64,000 nucleotides of DNA from Ensifer adhaerens (GCF_000697965.2 NZ_CP015882.1:1215001-1279000), one strand, 5' to 3'. Positions 7,880-18,540 are shown, numbered from the stretch's first letter. Translations and numbers: made by a program. Notes: generated by a model from the sequence alone, not told the origin.

Positions 7880-9196
7880 ATGTCGATGGTGAATGCTTTT
7901 TCGCGTGCAGATTTCGACCGACTAGACGAGAGCGAGAGGGCGCTTATCGCGCGCCGAGAAAAAGTGCTCGGTCCCGCCTACCGCCTGTTTTACGAAAAAC
8001 CGCTGCATCTTGTCCGCGGCGAAGGCGTTTTTCTGTACGACACGGCCGGCGAGCGGTATCTCGACGCTTACAACAACGTCGCCTCGCTCGGCCATTGCCA
8101 TCCGCGCGTGGTGGAGGCAATCACGAAGCAGACGGCCGTGCTCAACACTCACACACGCTACCTGCACGAAGGGATCGTCGCCTATGCCGAGGCACTGACG
8201 GCCACCTTCCCCGAGGCGCTCAGCCAGGCCATGTTCACCTGCACCGGCAGTGAAGCGAACGATCTCGCCGTTCGCATCGCCCGCTTCGTCACTGGGGGCA
8301 CCGGCATCATCGCGACGGACCTCGCCTATCACGGCCTGACGAGCGCGGTTGCCGAATTCTCGCCCTCGCTCGGCGAATCCGTGACGCTCGGCCCACATGT
8401 GCGCACGGTGCCCGCGCCGGACAGCTACCGTCACTCGCCCGAACAGATGGCGGTAAAATTCGGCAACGACGTGCGCGCCGCAATCGCCGATCTCAAGCGT
8501 CACGGCATCAAGCCGGCGATGCTGATCACGGATACGATCTTTTCCAGCGACGGCATCTTCGAAGGGCCGAAAGGTTTTCTCAAGCCTGCGGTGGACGCGA
8601 TCCACGAGGCTGGCGGCCTCTTCATCGCCGACGAGGTGCAGCCCGGCTTCGGTCGAACGGGCGAAACGATGTGGGGTTTCGAACGCCACGGCGTTGCACC
8701 CGACATGGTGACGATCGGCAAGCCAATGGGTAACGGCTATCCGATGGCGGGTATAGTGCTGCGCCCCGAGGTTATCGCTGAGTTCGGCCCGAAGGCGCGC
8801 TATTTCAACACGTTCGGCGGCAATCCGGTCGCCGCCGCGGCCGGCAAGGCAGTGCTCGACACGATCCGCATTGAGGGGCTGCAGCAAAATGCGCTGGAGG
8901 TCGGCTCCTACCTGATGGGTGGCCTCAAGAGCCTTTCGGATCGATACCACGCTCTCGGGGACGTGCGCGGTTCCGGTCTCTTCATCGGCGTCGAGATCGT
9001 TGCCGACCCTGCCGTCAAGAGCCCTGATGCCGCGCTAACGACTCGGATCGTAAATGGTCTGCGAGATCGCCGCATCCTCATCAGCGCCTCCGGTCCCAAT
9101 GCCAATGTTCTGAAAATCCGGCCACCTCTCGTCTTTTCTCGCGAGAATGCGGACATGCTGTTGGATGCATTTGGCGACGTGTTGCGGTCTCTCTAA
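7880..9196 (+). CDS. Class-III aminotransferase-fold PLP enzyme (AGXT2-like; possible phospho-lyase)
   Basis: 438 residues of fold-type I PLP enzyme. Landmarks are TCTGSEAND (about 120-128, phosphate cup), DEVQPGFGRTG (251-261, Asp to the pyridine nitrogen) and IGKPMGNGYPMAG, whose Lys281 should form the internal aldimine. GKPMGNGYP is the form found in AGXT2L-type phospho-lyases and alanine-glyoxylate aminotransferase 2 relatives. ATG 7880 is two bases after the kinase stop, so the two are co-translated. Together they suggest phosphorylation followed by elimination of phosphate and ammonia. A plain transaminase role remains possible. Confidence 0.82.
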   Translation: MSMVNAFSRADFDRLDESERALIARREKVLGPAYRLFYEKPLHLVRGEGVFLYDTAGERYLDAYNNVASLGHCHPRVVEAITKQTAVLNTHTRYLHEGIVAYAEALTATFPEALSQAMFTCTGSEANDLAVRIARFVTGGTGIIATDLAYHGLTSAVAEFSPSLGESVTLGPHVRTVPAPDSYRHSPEQMAVKFGNDVRAAIADLKRHGIKPAMLITDTIFSSDGIFEGPKGFLKPAVDAIHEAGGLFIADEVQPGFGRTGETMWGFERHGVAPDMVTIGKPMGNGYPMAGIVLRPEVIAEFGPKARYFNTFGGNPVAAAAGKAVLDTIRIEGLQQNALEVGSYLMGGLKSLSDRYHALGDVRGSGLFIGVEIVADPAVKSPDAALTTRIVNGLRDRRILISASGPNANVLKIRPPLVFSRENADMLLDAFGDVLRSL

Positions 9197-9637
9197 ATAG
9201 GAGGCTTCGCGCCGCAGTCGGGTTTTACTACCGATTGACGCTTAGGCGAAGACACAGGTAGAACGATCTCTCGAGTTTGCTCGCTAGCTTTGATTGTTGC
9301 GCGATTGGCATCGCGCTCTAACAAACCTTCCTTTCAAAATCGCGGTCAGAACCCATGCCTAGGGCCGGGGCCTTACTTTTGCTTTGGAAGGACCCGTCAC
9401 GGCCACGGCACCTCTAAGTGCTTCCAACAAAGGCATGGTTTCATCAAACCTGACAAGCAGGTGTCGATGGAGCGATCTCGTCGAAGAAAAGCGCCTTACC
9501 AACGCCTGCGCGATAAGCGCGGCTAACCATTACGCAGCCAAGGAACCGCAGCACGCGGGTGACCGCAGGTGAGTCCAATGCCGTCCACCAGTGGTCGCCA
9601 TTGCCGCCTCCATCACAAGATAGATTGAAGGTAAACT
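9197..9637. other. Intergenic, no gene supported
   Basis: Stops are frequent in all frames, and the short open frames lack ribosome-binding sites and family resemblance. No clear terminator or repeat was recognised. Confidence 0.5.
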
Positions 9638-9877
9638 ATGAAGAGCTTGGACGAAAAACTTCTTATTATTCTGGGCGCCTTCCACAGTGTGCGGTATGGC
9701 GTGTCGCCATCCGTCTCACGCGGCGCCGCTGAAAATCATGCCAAGAAACAAGGGCTCGCGGGAAGTGAATACAGCCAGACCCTCGAAGTGGCCATTGGCT
9801 CTGGACTTATCGGACTCTCGTCTGACTCATCTCTCTCAATTCGGGCTGCGGGGCGGACGAGGCTAGGCAAACGTTAG
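9638..9877 (+). CDS. Small hypothetical protein
   Basis: 79 residues, not recognised. ATG 9638 follows an AAGG ribosome-binding site (GAAGGTAAACT). The N-terminus is mildly hydrophobic (LLIILGAF) and the C-terminus basic (TRLGKR). It stands alone between the aminotransferase and dnaE2, which converges on it. Existence as a gene is moderate to weak. Confidence 0.35.
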   Translation: MKSLDEKLLIILGAFHSVRYGVSPSVSRGAAENHAKKQGLAGSEYSQTLEVAIGSGLIGLSSDSSLSIRAAGRTRLGKR

Positions 9878-10008
9878 CCAGAGCTTGGTGCGGCATGGGG
9901 GAACCGCCCCGAGTGGGGCGATACCTCATCCCACGCCTCGCCGAGCGTCGGCACTTCGGGCCGCACGAAGCAGTGAACCGGCTTTCGAGGATTCCAAGAA
10001 AACACTTC

Positions 10009-13000
10009 TCACCGGAAATCGCGCGTCTTCACCTTGATCTGATCGAGATGCAGATAGGGATCGACGATATCGCGCGGACGCGGCCCCTTCGGCAGGCCGC
10101 GCGGATCGGGCGCCGGCGCCCCATGATGAAATTCATCCCCCCGCCCATGCGGAAGCGGAAAGCTGGCATCCCGCTCGCCGACGCTGGCAAGTTCGCCTGA
10201 CAAATCGGTCAGCCGATGGGCGACCAGATGCACGACCTCGCCTTCTCGCTGAATACGACCATAGACGCCGAGCATGCCGGCCCCGAGGACCACGCGGCGA
10301 TAGCTTTCGAAGGTCTTGGCCCAGACAACCAGATTGGCAATGCCCGTCTCGTCCTCGATCGTGATGAACATCACGCCTTTGGCGGAGCCCGGCCGCTGGC
10401 GGACAAGCACCAGGCCGGCCGCCTCAAGCCACCTGCCGTCACGCGTCTGCATCGCCTCCCGGCAGGTGACGATGCGGCGCTTCGTCAGATCCGCGCGCAG
10501 GAACGAGAGCGGATGGTCGCGCAGCGTCAGCCCGACATGCCCATAGTCCTCCACCACTTCGCCGCCCGCAGTCATCGGCCTTAGCGCCACTGATGGCTCA
10601 TCGAGTTCGGCAACGGTCCGACTTTCACGGGCAGATGCCGCGGCAAAGAGCGGCAGCGGCTCGTCGCGCAATGCCTTGATCGCCCAAAGTGCCTCGCGCC
10701 GGGCAAGCCTCAGTGAAGGCTGGAAGGCATCGGCCTCGGCAAGCTGCACGAGCGAGCCGGCCGGCACCCCTGCCCGACGCCAAAGATCGTCGACGCTCTC
10801 GAAAGCTCGCTCCTCGCGCACCGCAATGATCGCTGCTGCATCGATATTCGCCAGTCCCTTGACCATGCGAAGACCAAGACGGACGGCAAAGCGAGTTTCA
10901 TCCGCTGTTGCCTCAAGCGTGCAATCCCAGCGGCTGGCGTTCACACACACAGGCCGGACCTCGACGCCATGGTCGCGCGCGTCCCGCACGATCTGGGCCG
11001 GGGCGTAAAAGCCCATCGGTTGGGCATTCAGGAGAGCCGCACAGAAGACATCCGGGTGCCAGCATTTGAGCCAGGAGGAGGCATAGGCAATCAGCGCGAA
11101 GGACGCGGCATGGCTTTCCGGAAAGCCGTAGCTGCCGAAACCTTCGAGCTGCTTGAAGGTCTTAATCGCAAAGTCCGGCTCATAGCCGTTAGCGACCATT
11201 CCCCGAACCAGCTTCTCGCCGAACTTCGAAACGCCGCCGGTATGCTTAAACGTTGCCATGGCGCGGCGCAATTGATCGGCTTCGCCCGGCGTGAACCCGG
11301 CGCATTCGATGGCGACCCGCATTGCCTGTTCCTGGAAGAGCGGCACACCGAGCGTCTTTCCAAGCACCTGCTCCAGTTCCGGCTTCGGGTATACCACCGC
11401 CTCCTTGCCCTCGCGCCGGCGAAGATAGGGATGCACCATGTCGCCCTGGATCGGGCCGGGGCGCACGATCGCCACCTCGATGACGAGGTCATAGAAGGTG
11501 CGCGGCTTGATCCTCGGCAGCATCGACATCTGCGCGCGGCTCTCGATCTGGAAGGTGCCGAGCGTGTCGGCACGCCGGATCATGGCGTAAGTGCGGGGAT
11601 CTTCGGCCGGGATGCTCGCGAGATCGAGATTGATGCCCTTGTGTTCGGCGAGCAGGTCAAAGCCGCGCTTCATGCACGAGAGCATGCCGAGCGCCAGGCA
11701 ATCGACCTTCATGAACTTCAGGATATCGATATCGTCCTTGTCCCATTCGATCACCTGCCGGTCAGCCATGGCCGCCGGCTCGATCGGGACGAGCTCGTCG
11801 AGGCGATCGTTCGTCAGGACGAAGCCGCCCGGATGCTGCGACAGGTGACGCGGCGCCCCCATCAGCTGCCGGGCCAGATCGAGCGTGAGGCGCAGGCGCC
11901 GATCGGACAGGTTGAGATTGAGTTCCTCGGCATGTTTTTCGCCGATGTCCTCGCCCCAGCCCCAGACCTGCGACGACAGCATCTTCGTCATGTCCTCGGG
12001 CAGCCCCAGCGCCTTGCCGACATCGCGGATGGCGCCTTTCGACCGATAGCGGATGACCGTGGAGCAAAGGGCCGCATGATCACGGCCATAGGTCTCGAAG
12101 ACCCATTGCATGACGATCTCGCGGCGCTCGTGCTCGAAGTCGACGTCAATGTCAGGCGGCTCGCGCCGTTCCTCGGAGACGAAGCGCTCGAACAGGAGGT
12201 CGTTGATTTCAGGGTCGATCGAGGTGATGCCGAGCACATAACAGACAGACGAATTGGCGGCCGATCCTCTGCCCTGGCATAGAATGTCCCTTGAACGGGC
12301 AAAACGCACGATCGAATTCACTGTCAGGAAGTAGGACGCATATTGAAGCTTCTCGATCAGCCGCAGTTCGTGCTCGAGGTTCTTGCGGACTTTTTCCGGC
12401 AACCCTTCTGGGTAACGCCAGGCTGCACCTTCCCAGGTCAGTTGCGCCAGTGTCTCTTGGGCTGTCAGTGCAGGATTGGATCGCTCCTCCGGATATTGAT
12501 AGGCGAGCTCGTCGAGCGAAAACCGGCATCGCTCCAGGATCTCGATGGTGCGGGTAAGCGCTTCGGGGTAGCGCGCAAAGAGCCGCGCCATTTCCTCGGG
12601 CGGCTTCAGGTAGCGGTCGGCGTGGCGCTCGCGGCGGAAACCGGCCTCGTCGATCATGATGTTGTGGCGAATGCAGGTGACGACATCCTGCAGGATGCGC
12701 CGGTCCGGCACATGAAACAGCACGTCGTTGGTGACGACCGTTGGCACGCCGACTGAAGCTGCCAGGTTGGAGAGCTGATGAAGGCGCAGCTGGTCGTTCG
12801 GCCGGCGGCGGAGTGTCAGCGACAGGTAGGCGCGGTCGCCGAATTCTTGCCTCAGACGGCGCAGCTCCCGCGCGCAGTCCTCGTCAGCGGCATCGGGAAG
12901 GAGAACCGCGATCAGTCCCTCGCCATAGGCAACGAGATCGGACCAGGCAAGCCGGAATTTCGCCTTGCCGCCGCGCTTCTTGCCGAGCGACAGCAGCCGG

Positions 13001-13275
13001 CAAAGCCGCGCATAGGCCGGCCGGTCGGTCGGAAAGACGAGGACCGATAGATCGCCTTCAAGATCGAGGCGGCAGCCGACGACCAGCCGCACGCCGACAT
13101 CCTTGGCCGCCTGGTGCGCTCGCACGATGCCGGCGAGGCTGTTGCGATCGGCAATGGCCAGCGCCTCGAGCCTAAGTTCGGCGGCACGTTGGAATAGCTC
13201 TTCGCAGGAGGATGCGCCGCGCAGGAAGGAGAAATGCGAGGTCACCTGCAGCTCGGCATAAAGCGGCGTCGTCAT
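10009..13275 (-). CDS. dnaE2: Error-prone DNA polymerase DnaE2 (ImuC)
   Basis: 1088-residue C-family polymerase, the usual DnaE2 length and shorter than the replicative DnaE. The PHP domain is N-terminal (about 1-210). The palm has GRGSAANS at 336-343 and the catalytic PDIDVDF at 374-380. Helix-hairpin-helix and OB domains follow. It performs translesion synthesis with ImuA and ImuB in the SOS mutasome. ATG 13275 overlaps the imuB stop (ATGA), so it is coupled as the third gene of an SOS operon that starts at 15471. Confidence 0.95.
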   Translation of the reverse strand: MTTPLYAELQVTSHFSFLRGASSCEELFQRAAELRLEALAIADRNSLAGIVRAHQAAKDVGVRLVVGCRLDLEGDLSVLVFPTDRPAYARLCRLLSLGKKRGGKAKFRLAWSDLVAYGEGLIAVLLPDAADEDCARELRRLRQEFGDRAYLSLTLRRRPNDQLRLHQLSNLAASVGVPTVVTNDVLFHVPDRRILQDVVTCIRHNIMIDEAGFRRERHADRYLKPPEEMARLFARYPEALTRTIEILERCRFSLDELAYQYPEERSNPALTAQETLAQLTWEGAAWRYPEGLPEKVRKNLEHELRLIEKLQYASYFLTVNSIVRFARSRDILCQGRGSAANSSVCYVLGITSIDPEINDLLFERFVSEERREPPDIDVDFEHERREIVMQWVFETYGRDHAALCSTVIRYRSKGAIRDVGKALGLPEDMTKMLSSQVWGWGEDIGEKHAEELNLNLSDRRLRLTLDLARQLMGAPRHLSQHPGGFVLTNDRLDELVPIEPAAMADRQVIEWDKDDIDILKFMKVDCLALGMLSCMKRGFDLLAEHKGINLDLASIPAEDPRTYAMIRRADTLGTFQIESRAQMSMLPRIKPRTFYDLVIEVAIVRPGPIQGDMVHPYLRRREGKEAVVYPKPELEQVLGKTLGVPLFQEQAMRVAIECAGFTPGEADQLRRAMATFKHTGGVSKFGEKLVRGMVANGYEPDFAIKTFKQLEGFGSYGFPESHAASFALIAYASSWLKCWHPDVFCAALLNAQPMGFYAPAQIVRDARDHGVEVRPVCVNASRWDCTLEATADETRFAVRLGLRMVKGLANIDAAAIIAVREERAFESVDDLWRRAGVPAGSLVQLAEADAFQPSLRLARREALWAIKALRDEPLPLFAAASARESRTVAELDEPSVALRPMTAGGEVVEDYGHVGLTLRDHPLSFLRADLTKRRIVTCREAMQTRDGRWLEAAGLVLVRQRPGSAKGVMFITIEDETGIANLVVWAKTFESYRRVVLGAGMLGVYGRIQREGEVVHLVAHRLTDLSGELASVGERDASFPLPHGRGDEFHHGAPAPDPRGLPKGPRPRDIVDPYLHLDQIKVKTRDFR

Positions 13276-14795
13276 CCGAAAATCCCGTGCAGGAACCATT
13301 GGTGGCTGCCGGTCTCGCTGTGTTCGCCGTCGCCGGCGCGATAAATCCAGTAGCGCTCGCCGGCGTCATCCTCGACCTGGAAATAGTCGCGTACGGCGAC
13401 GAGCTCGGCATCCCGCTTCCACCATTCGCCGAAGACGCGTTCGGGGCCGTCGGCACGTTTCACCCGTCGGCGCACACCACGCCATGTGAAACTGACTGGC
13501 GGATGATCGGGCAGAAGCGCCATCGTCTCGATCGCTTCAGGATGGAGAAGCAAGCGCACCGGCCTTGGCCAATGGCCGGGCCAGGCGAGACCTTCGTCCG
13601 GCGCCATCGGCGCGATGCGGTTGATGGAGCGTTCGGGCACGTCGCTGGCGACCGGTTGAAAACGATAGAGCCGGCGTGCGCCGATGCGGTTTCCCAGGAT
13701 GTCGATCAGGCCGGAAACATCGGCCTCCGGTTCCTCGACCAGCGAGGAAACGACCTGTCTTGCCACCAGCGGCTCGGCGTGGGTCGCCGTCAGCGACATG
13801 ATTTCGATCCCGAAGCCCGGATCGATCGTCTCGATCCTATCAGTGATGAGCCGGATCAGGCGCTTGGCGTCGCGAACGGGCGTCGCGGTGCCTGCGCGGA
13901 TCGCCTGGCAGGTGTTATCAACGCGATGGAAGAGAAGGTCGACGCGCCGCGCGCCGAGGCCTCTTTCTTCCAGTACCAGACAGAGCGCGCCCACAAGCTT
14001 CGCGGCATAGCGCGCAATCGTCTCGGCGGCCGCAATCGGTTCACCGAAGGAACGGCGAACTTCGATAAGCTCAGGCGTGCGGACCGGATCGATCGGCTCG
14101 GCAACCTCTCCCATGGCCTGGTCGATGCGACGGCCAAGTTCGGGTCCAAATCGAAGGGCAAGCGGCGCCCGCGGCACGCCGGCCACCTCACCGATCGTGT
14201 TGAAGCCCAGCACGCGAAGGCCATGGACGATTGCAGGATCGAGGCGAAGCGCTGCGACGGGCAGGTTACGGATGGTTTCCTGCTGCGCCCCCGGAGCGAC
14301 GACCAGCGTCGGATGAGCGAGAAACCGGGCGCCGGCATGGGCCGCCCCCCAGGTATCGGCAACCGCAGCCCGCGCCTCGATGCCGGATCCGAAGAACCGG
14401 TTGACCATGCCTGACAGCATCAGGTCCTCGCCGCCATGCAGGTGATCGGCACCGGTCGTATCGATCACCAGGCCATCGGGCGGATCGGCGGCTACGATCG
14501 GCGCATAGCGCTGCAGCGCCCAGAGCGCCAGGCGTTCGAGCGCTTCTTGATCGGCGGCCGGATCGGCGTCCATGACGACAAGACCTGCGACGAGCGCCTG
14601 GGCTTTCGTGGCGGCCATGCGGGGTCTCAGGCCTGCGGCAATCGCCGCGGCATTTACCGAGAGCACCACACGCCTTCGCTGTTCGCGACCGACGAGGACG
14701 AGAGGCGTTTCAGCCGGCGGCGCTGCGTCGCCGAGCTTGCGCCTCAGGCGATCCGTGGGCCAGCTCGGAAGGAAGAGCGATACGACCCTTGGCAT
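13272..14795 (-). CDS. imuB: ImuB, catalytically inactive Y-family polymerase homologue
   Basis: 507 residues beginning [19 protein letters not shown], where active Y-family enzymes have the metal-binding DMDxFFASVE. The lack of those acidic residues is characteristic of ImuB, which acts as the hub linking DnaE2, ImuA and the beta clamp. ATG 14795 fits the family start. It overlaps the end of imuA by 86 bases in another frame, and its own stop overlaps the dnaE2 start. Confidence 0.92.
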   Translation of the reverse strand: MPRVVSLFLPSWPTDRLRRKLGDAAPPAETPLVLVGREQRRRVVLSVNAAAIAAGLRPRMAATKAQALVAGLVVMDADPAADQEALERLALWALQRYAPIVAADPPDGLVIDTTGADHLHGGEDLMLSGMVNRFFGSGIEARAAVADTWGAAHAGARFLAHPTLVVAPGAQQETIRNLPVAALRLDPAIVHGLRVLGFNTIGEVAGVPRAPLALRFGPELGRRIDQAMGEVAEPIDPVRTPELIEVRRSFGEPIAAAETIARYAAKLVGALCLVLEERGLGARRVDLLFHRVDNTCQAIRAGTATPVRDAKRLIRLITDRIETIDPGFGIEIMSLTATHAEPLVARQVVSSLVEEPEADVSGLIDILGNRIGARRLYRFQPVASDVPERSINRIAPMAPDEGLAWPGHWPRPVRLLLHPEAIETMALLPDHPPVSFTWRGVRRRVKRADGPERVFGEWWKRDAELVAVRDYFQVEDDAGERYWIYRAGDGEHSETGSHQWFLHGIFG

Positions 14796-15471
14796 CTGGG
14801 GCCTCCACTTCGAAATCTGCACTTTCGCCGGCACGGCAGCGGATGAGTTCGACGAGCCAGCGCGCGCGGCCGACGCCTGGAACCGGCAAGGGGACGGATG
14901 GCAGGACGGACACGCGCCAGCGCGTGACCGATGCCGTCGGCTGCCCGAAATCCGAGGCTTCGGCCTGTCGTCGCCAGCGGCGGATCGCAATGCCCAACGT
15001 GCCGGAACTCTCGGCTGCAAGCTGCAAGCGGCGCGAGGCGGTCATCGAAAGGCGCGCGAGCTCGCCGACGACGGCACCGAGGCCGCCGTGGCGAAGCCCC
15101 TCTTCCATGCAGGAAAGAAGCGCCTTTTCGTCGCCGGCCTCCACATAGATGACGCGGCTCGGCGAAAGACCGACTTGAGCCAGCGCCGGCGCGAAGAGAT
15201 CGGGCCGCGTCACACACCAGAGCACCTTGCCTTTCGAGCGGGCGGCAATGCCCGCGCAAAAGAGAGCCGCCGCCGCACCGTCGATCGCACCGTTGCCGCC
15301 GCCGGCGACCTCATGCAACGAGCCGAGTACAAGCCCCCCACCCGGCAATCGCCGATCAATCTCGGTGACACCAAACGGCAGCACCTGTCGTCCACGGCCG
15401 CTTGCGCCTTCAAGGCGCTGGATGCGCTCGCGAAGTTCTGAGACGACGGTATTGTCGACTGGACGGGGCAT
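14710..15471 (-). CDS. imuA: ImuA, SOS mutasome RecA-like accessory protein
   Basis: 253 residues of the alphaproteobacterial ImuA type (SulA/RecA-like). The remnant P-loop region and hydrophobic core VLWCVTRPDLFAPALAQVGL match the family. It is first in the imuA-imuB-dnaE2 operon, with an SOS box 52-66 bases before its start. Its last 86 bases overlap imuB, implying tight coupling. Confidence 0.9.
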   Translation of the reverse strand: MPRPVDNTVVSELRERIQRLEGASGRGRQVLPFGVTEIDRRLPGGGLVLGSLHEVAGGGNGAIDGAAAALFCAGIAARSKGKVLWCVTRPDLFAPALAQVGLSPSRVIYVEAGDEKALLSCMEEGLRHGGLGAVVGELARLSMTASRRLQLAAESSGTLGIAIRRWRRQAEASDFGQPTASVTRWRVSVLPSVPLPVPGVGRARWLVELIRCRAGESADFEVEAPDAKGRIALPSELAHGSPEAQARRRSAAG

Positions 15472-15522
15472 TTTGGAAGGAACAACTCCTTAGGGCTATG
15501 CATTAGCGCTTCCTGTTGATAT

Positions 15523-15537
15523 GTTCTCTATTTGTTC
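15523..15537. promoter_or_regulatory. LexA (SOS) box
   Basis: GTTCTCTATTTGTTC is an exact match to the alphaproteobacterial LexA consensus GTTC-N7-GTTC. It lies 52 bases upstream of imuA and 168 bases upstream of the divergent SRAP gene. The imu cassette is a standard LexA target, so control of imuA is almost certain; control of the divergent gene is possible. Confidence 0.85.
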
Positions 15538-15704
15538 CTATTTGAGTTGCGAGTCAACGAAGTTCAGAAAAGAGACTGTTGATTGCGATCGAGACGCCAG
15601 CACGGACACGCTGCTTGGTGCAATGAACAGATCGAATGCCGGGGAACGGGGACAGAAGCGAGCAGTCGTTGATATGAAGCTAGGTGAGAAAGGGAGACTG
15701 AACT

Positions 15705-16376
15705 TTGTGCAATCTCTACAACATCACGACGACACGTGATGCCGTGATCGCATTCACCAAGGCATTCCGCGACAAGGCAGGCTGGAACCAGCCATCCTAT
15801 GACGTCTACCCCGGCTATCAGGCGCCCGTAGTCCGCGTCGGCGAAGACGGAGAGCGAGAGATCGCGCGTGTCACCTGGGGCATGCCCTCGCCGCCCGCTT
15901 TCGTGAAGAACTACGATCCCGGCGTCACCAACATCCGAAACGTCGCCTCTCCGCACTGGAGACGCTGGCTCGGGGCGACCAGTCGCTGCGTCGTCCCCTT
16001 CAACTCCTTCGCCGAGCCGGATCCGGCGGCCAAGGTTCCCGGCGGTAAAATCCCCAATGCCTGGTTTGCCGGAACTAAGGAGCGGCCGCTGATGTTCTTC
16101 GCCGGCTTCTGGACGCCATGGAAGGGTGTCAGGCGCGTGCGCGATGGTGAGCGCGAATACGAGCTCTTCGGCTTCCTCACCACATCCCCGAACGAGATCG
16201 TCTCGCCAATCCATCAAAAGGCCATGCCGGTGATTCTGACCACACCTGACGAGGTCGATCTGTGGCTCACCGGATCCTGGGACGAGGTGAAGCACCTGCA
16301 GCGGCCGCTTCCGGGCAACTTGCTTGTTGTCGTCGAGCCTCCTGCTGCCCTGCCCGAAGAAGACCTGCTGCTATGA
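15705..16376 (+). CDS. yedK: SRAP (SOS response-associated peptidase / YedK-HMCES family)
   Basis: 223 residues. The protein must begin Met-Cys because Cys2 is the residue that forms the thiazolidine crosslink with abasic sites. Here Cys2 is preceded by a TTG start codon (15705-15707) with AGGGAG eight bases upstream. The C-terminal SPIHQKAMPVIL supplies the catalytic histidine region. It shields abasic sites in single-stranded DNA. It stands divergent to imuA and 26 bases before dinB, so the repair block is functionally coherent. Confidence 0.88.
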   Translation: MCNLYNITTTRDAVIAFTKAFRDKAGWNQPSYDVYPGYQAPVVRVGEDGEREIARVTWGMPSPPAFVKNYDPGVTNIRNVASPHWRRWLGATSRCVVPFNSFAEPDPAAKVPGGKIPNAWFAGTKERPLMFFAGFWTPWKGVRRVRDGEREYELFGFLTTSPNEIVSPIHQKAMPVILTTPDEVDLWLTGSWDEVKHLQRPLPGNLLVVVEPPAALPEEDLLL

Positions 16377-16402
16377 CCAGTCGTTGGGTCGCGTGATCGG
16401 TG

Positions 16403-17485
16403 ATGGAACGCTCTGAGCGCACGCGAAAGATCATCCATGTCGACATGGATGCCTTCTACGCCTCGGTGGAGCAGCGGGACAATCCCGTACTTCGCGGGCT
16501 TCCGATTGCCGTTGGCTTTGGCGAGGCGCGCGGCGTCGTGGCTGCCGCAAGCTACGAGGCGCGCAAATACGGCGTCCATTCGGCCATGCCGTCGGTCACC
16601 GCCAAGCGGAAATGCCCGGAGCTGATTTTTGTGACGCCGCGCTTCGATGCTTACCGCGCAGTCTCACAGCAGATCCACGCGATCTTTGCCGAATACACGC
16701 CGCTCATCGAACCGCTCTCGCTCGACGAGGCCTATCTTGATGTCACCGAGAACCTCAAGGGAATGGAACTTGCGACGGAGATCGCCGAGGAGATCCGCGC
16801 CAAGATCAAGGCAAGGACAGGCCTGACCGCTTCGGCCGGCGTTTCCTATAACAAGTTCCTCGCCAAGATGGCGTCCGACCAGAGAAAACCGGATGGCCTC
16901 TTCGTCATCACGCCAAAGAACGGTCCGGCCTTCGTCGAGGCGCTGCCCGTCAAGAAATTCCATGGCGTCGGTCCGGCAACCGCCGAGCGCATGCACAAGC
17001 TCGGGATTGAAACGGGCGCCGATCTGAAGGATCACGATATCGCCTTCTTGCAGCAACACTTCGGAAAATCGGGACCTTACTTCTACTGGATCGCCCGCGG
17101 CGTCGACGAACGTCAGGTGAAGGCCGACCGGGTGCGCAAGTCCATCGGCGCGGAAGACACGTTCTCCGTGGACGTCCATGATTTCGAGACCGCCAGGGCT
17201 GGCCTCGAACCGCTGATCGAAAAGGTCTGGCGCTACTGCGAAGGGAACGGTATTCGCGCCAAGACCGCGACGCTCAAGGTGAAATGGGCGGATTTCACGC
17301 AGATCACTAGGAGCAAGACAACAGCGGCACCGATCGCAAGTACTGCAGAGCTTGCCGCGGTCATGACGATGCTGTTGTCTCCACTCTTCCCTGCCCCAAA
17401 AGGCATTCGGTTGCTGGGCGTGACACTGTCGTCACTCGATGAAGCAACGATCGAAAGCAAGCCACAGCTTGCCTTCGCGCTCTAA
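16403..17485 (+). CDS. dinB: DNA polymerase IV (Y-family)
   Basis: 360 residues of translesion polymerase. The first metal site is DMDAFYASVEQR at 14-25 and the second catalytic motif SLDEAYLDV at 106-114. Helix-hairpin-helix and little-finger domains follow. ATG 16403 is directly preceded by an in-frame GTG, an alternative start. It lies 26 bases after the SRAP gene and is probably co-transcribed. No separate SOS box was seen before it. Confidence 0.93.
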   Translation: MERSERTRKIIHVDMDAFYASVEQRDNPVLRGLPIAVGFGEARGVVAAASYEARKYGVHSAMPSVTAKRKCPELIFVTPRFDAYRAVSQQIHAIFAEYTPLIEPLSLDEAYLDVTENLKGMELATEIAEEIRAKIKARTGLTASAGVSYNKFLAKMASDQRKPDGLFVITPKNGPAFVEALPVKKFHGVGPATAERMHKLGIETGADLKDHDIAFLQQHFGKSGPYFYWIARGVDERQVKADRVRKSIGAEDTFSVDVHDFETARAGLEPLIEKVWRYCEGNGIRAKTATLKVKWADFTQITRSKTTAAPIASTAELAAVMTMLLSPLFPAPKGIRLLGVTLSSLDEATIESKPQLAFAL

Positions 17486-17670
17486 AACACCTTGCTCGTC
17501 CGCCAGGACACCGAACGACCGAATGAGGGTTGGCGATCAACTATCGGAAATCGTGATCACCGAACGGGCGGCCTTTGCAGGGAACCTTATTCAGTAAACT
17601 CTTAATTAACCATAACCTTGCAAACTGTGTTCAGTCGCCAATCACATTGCAGCGTACAGCGACAACTCAG

Positions 17671-17701
17671 AACCGTAACCCCGCCCACGGGTTACGGTTT
17701 T
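17671..17701 (+). terminator. Intrinsic terminator
   Basis: A perfect 11-bp stem AACCGTAACCC/GGGTTACGGTT with a seven-base loop, followed by TTTT overlapping the stem end. It is 185 bases downstream of dinB and could end that transcript or a short RNA from the gap. Confidence 0.65.
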
Positions 17702-17747
17702 GCCCATAAAGCCAGGCACCTCTCAACCACAAGCGCAAGGTTAAGCG

Positions 17748-17870
17748 ATGAGTTATGACTGGAGCGGCGCGCGGCATCGCCGGATGAAGGTTGCACGTCT
17801 TGGCGCCGCGCTCACTGTCGCGGCCACCGTCGTTGCCGTTGTAGTCCAGGTCATGGGAAGTGCGCTCTAG
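17748..17870 (+). CDS. Small single-span membrane protein
   Basis: 40 residues beginning MSYDWSGARHRRMKVARLG, then one hydrophobic segment (about 19-37) and SAL. The form (positive N-terminus, single helix) is typical of tiny rhizobial inner-membrane proteins. It lies just after the terminator at 17671. No function can be assigned. Confidence 0.5.
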   Translation: MSYDWSGARHRRMKVARLGAALTVAATVVAVVVQVMGSAL

Positions 17871-17961
17871 AGCGACGCAATCGCCGTGAACGGATGAGTT
17901 CGGCTCATCGATACGATGACCAACTCTGCGTCCTTGTTTCCCGAAGAGGAAAGGTTCGAAT

Positions 17962-18240
17962 ATGATCGACTGGAATACGGACGGTCACGGCAACATAAGG
18001 GCATCAACGGTCGTCGGCTGGAACACTGCAATCGACGAGACGGGCGAGCTTTTCCTGAGGATCGAATTCAGCGCCGATCCGGATCTCGAAAACGTGTCGG
18101 CGCTGCAGTTCAGATTGACCGCGCAGCAAGCAATGCAACTTGCGGAAAGGCTGACGAACACTTATCGGCAGTCCTCGACGGCGCGCGAGTGCCCAGACCA
18201 ATCTTTGCTACTGACGTCGCAGGGGCGCCCCGCGCCATAA
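17962..18240 (+). CDS. Hypothetical protein
   Basis: 92 residues, mostly beta-rich (VVGWNTAIDETGELFLRIEF), ending in a helical LTAQQAMQLAERL. Codon use looks like that of neighbouring genes. ATG 17962 follows GAGGAAAGG. The family was not recognised. It is 30 bases before another small gene and may form an operon with it. Confidence 0.55.
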   Translation: MIDWNTDGHGNIRASTVVGWNTAIDETGELFLRIEFSADPDLENVSALQFRLTAQQAMQLAERLTNTYRQSSTARECPDQSLLLTSQGRPAP

Positions 18241-18270
18241 TGAATGGACAGACCAGAAAGGGGAAAGGAC

Positions 18271-18462
18271 GTGGCCACCCGCAAAGAAATCGCCGATCGT
18301 GTGATTGCCAAGTGGCAAGCAAGGGGCATTGCAATTGACCACACCGCCGAGTTCCAGGCTCTGCTCAGACTCTGGATTGCGGGTGACATTTCCATCGATG
18401 ACATCCGGCGGAGGCACCTGAAAATGCTGCGCGAACGTGCCCGAACGGCAAAGCGCAATTAA
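18271..18462 (+). CDS. Hypothetical protein
   Basis: 63 residues from GTG 18271, chosen because GGGGAAAGGAC gives a strong ribosome-binding site; an ATG at 18244 has none. It is helical and basic (VATRKEIADRVIAKWQARGI to RERARTAKRN). No known domain is recognised. Rhizobial genomes carry many such short helical proteins. Confidence 0.5.
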   Translation: MATRKEIADRVIAKWQARGIAIDHTAEFQALLRLWIAGDISIDDIRRRHLKMLRERARTAKRN

Positions 18463-18540
18463 ACGACGAGACAGGTCTTGTGGCATCGCCGGCTAATGTT
18501 GAGCCCAACGACGCATCGCCACGGCAAACCCGCTTCCGGT

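Noticed and set aside
10969..12282. 437-codon plus-strand open frame opposite dnaE2
   Set aside because: It mirrors the GC-rich third positions of dnaE2; the protein is Arg/His/Glu-rich with no family features and no ribosome-binding site.
13212..14414. 400-codon plus-strand open frame opposite imuB
   Set aside because: Shadow of imuB codon bias; composition typical of antisense frames.
15640..15665. GAAC-N7-GAAG near the SRAP gene as a second SOS box
   Set aside because: The last base of the second half-site does not match GAAC; the perfect box at 15523 suffices.
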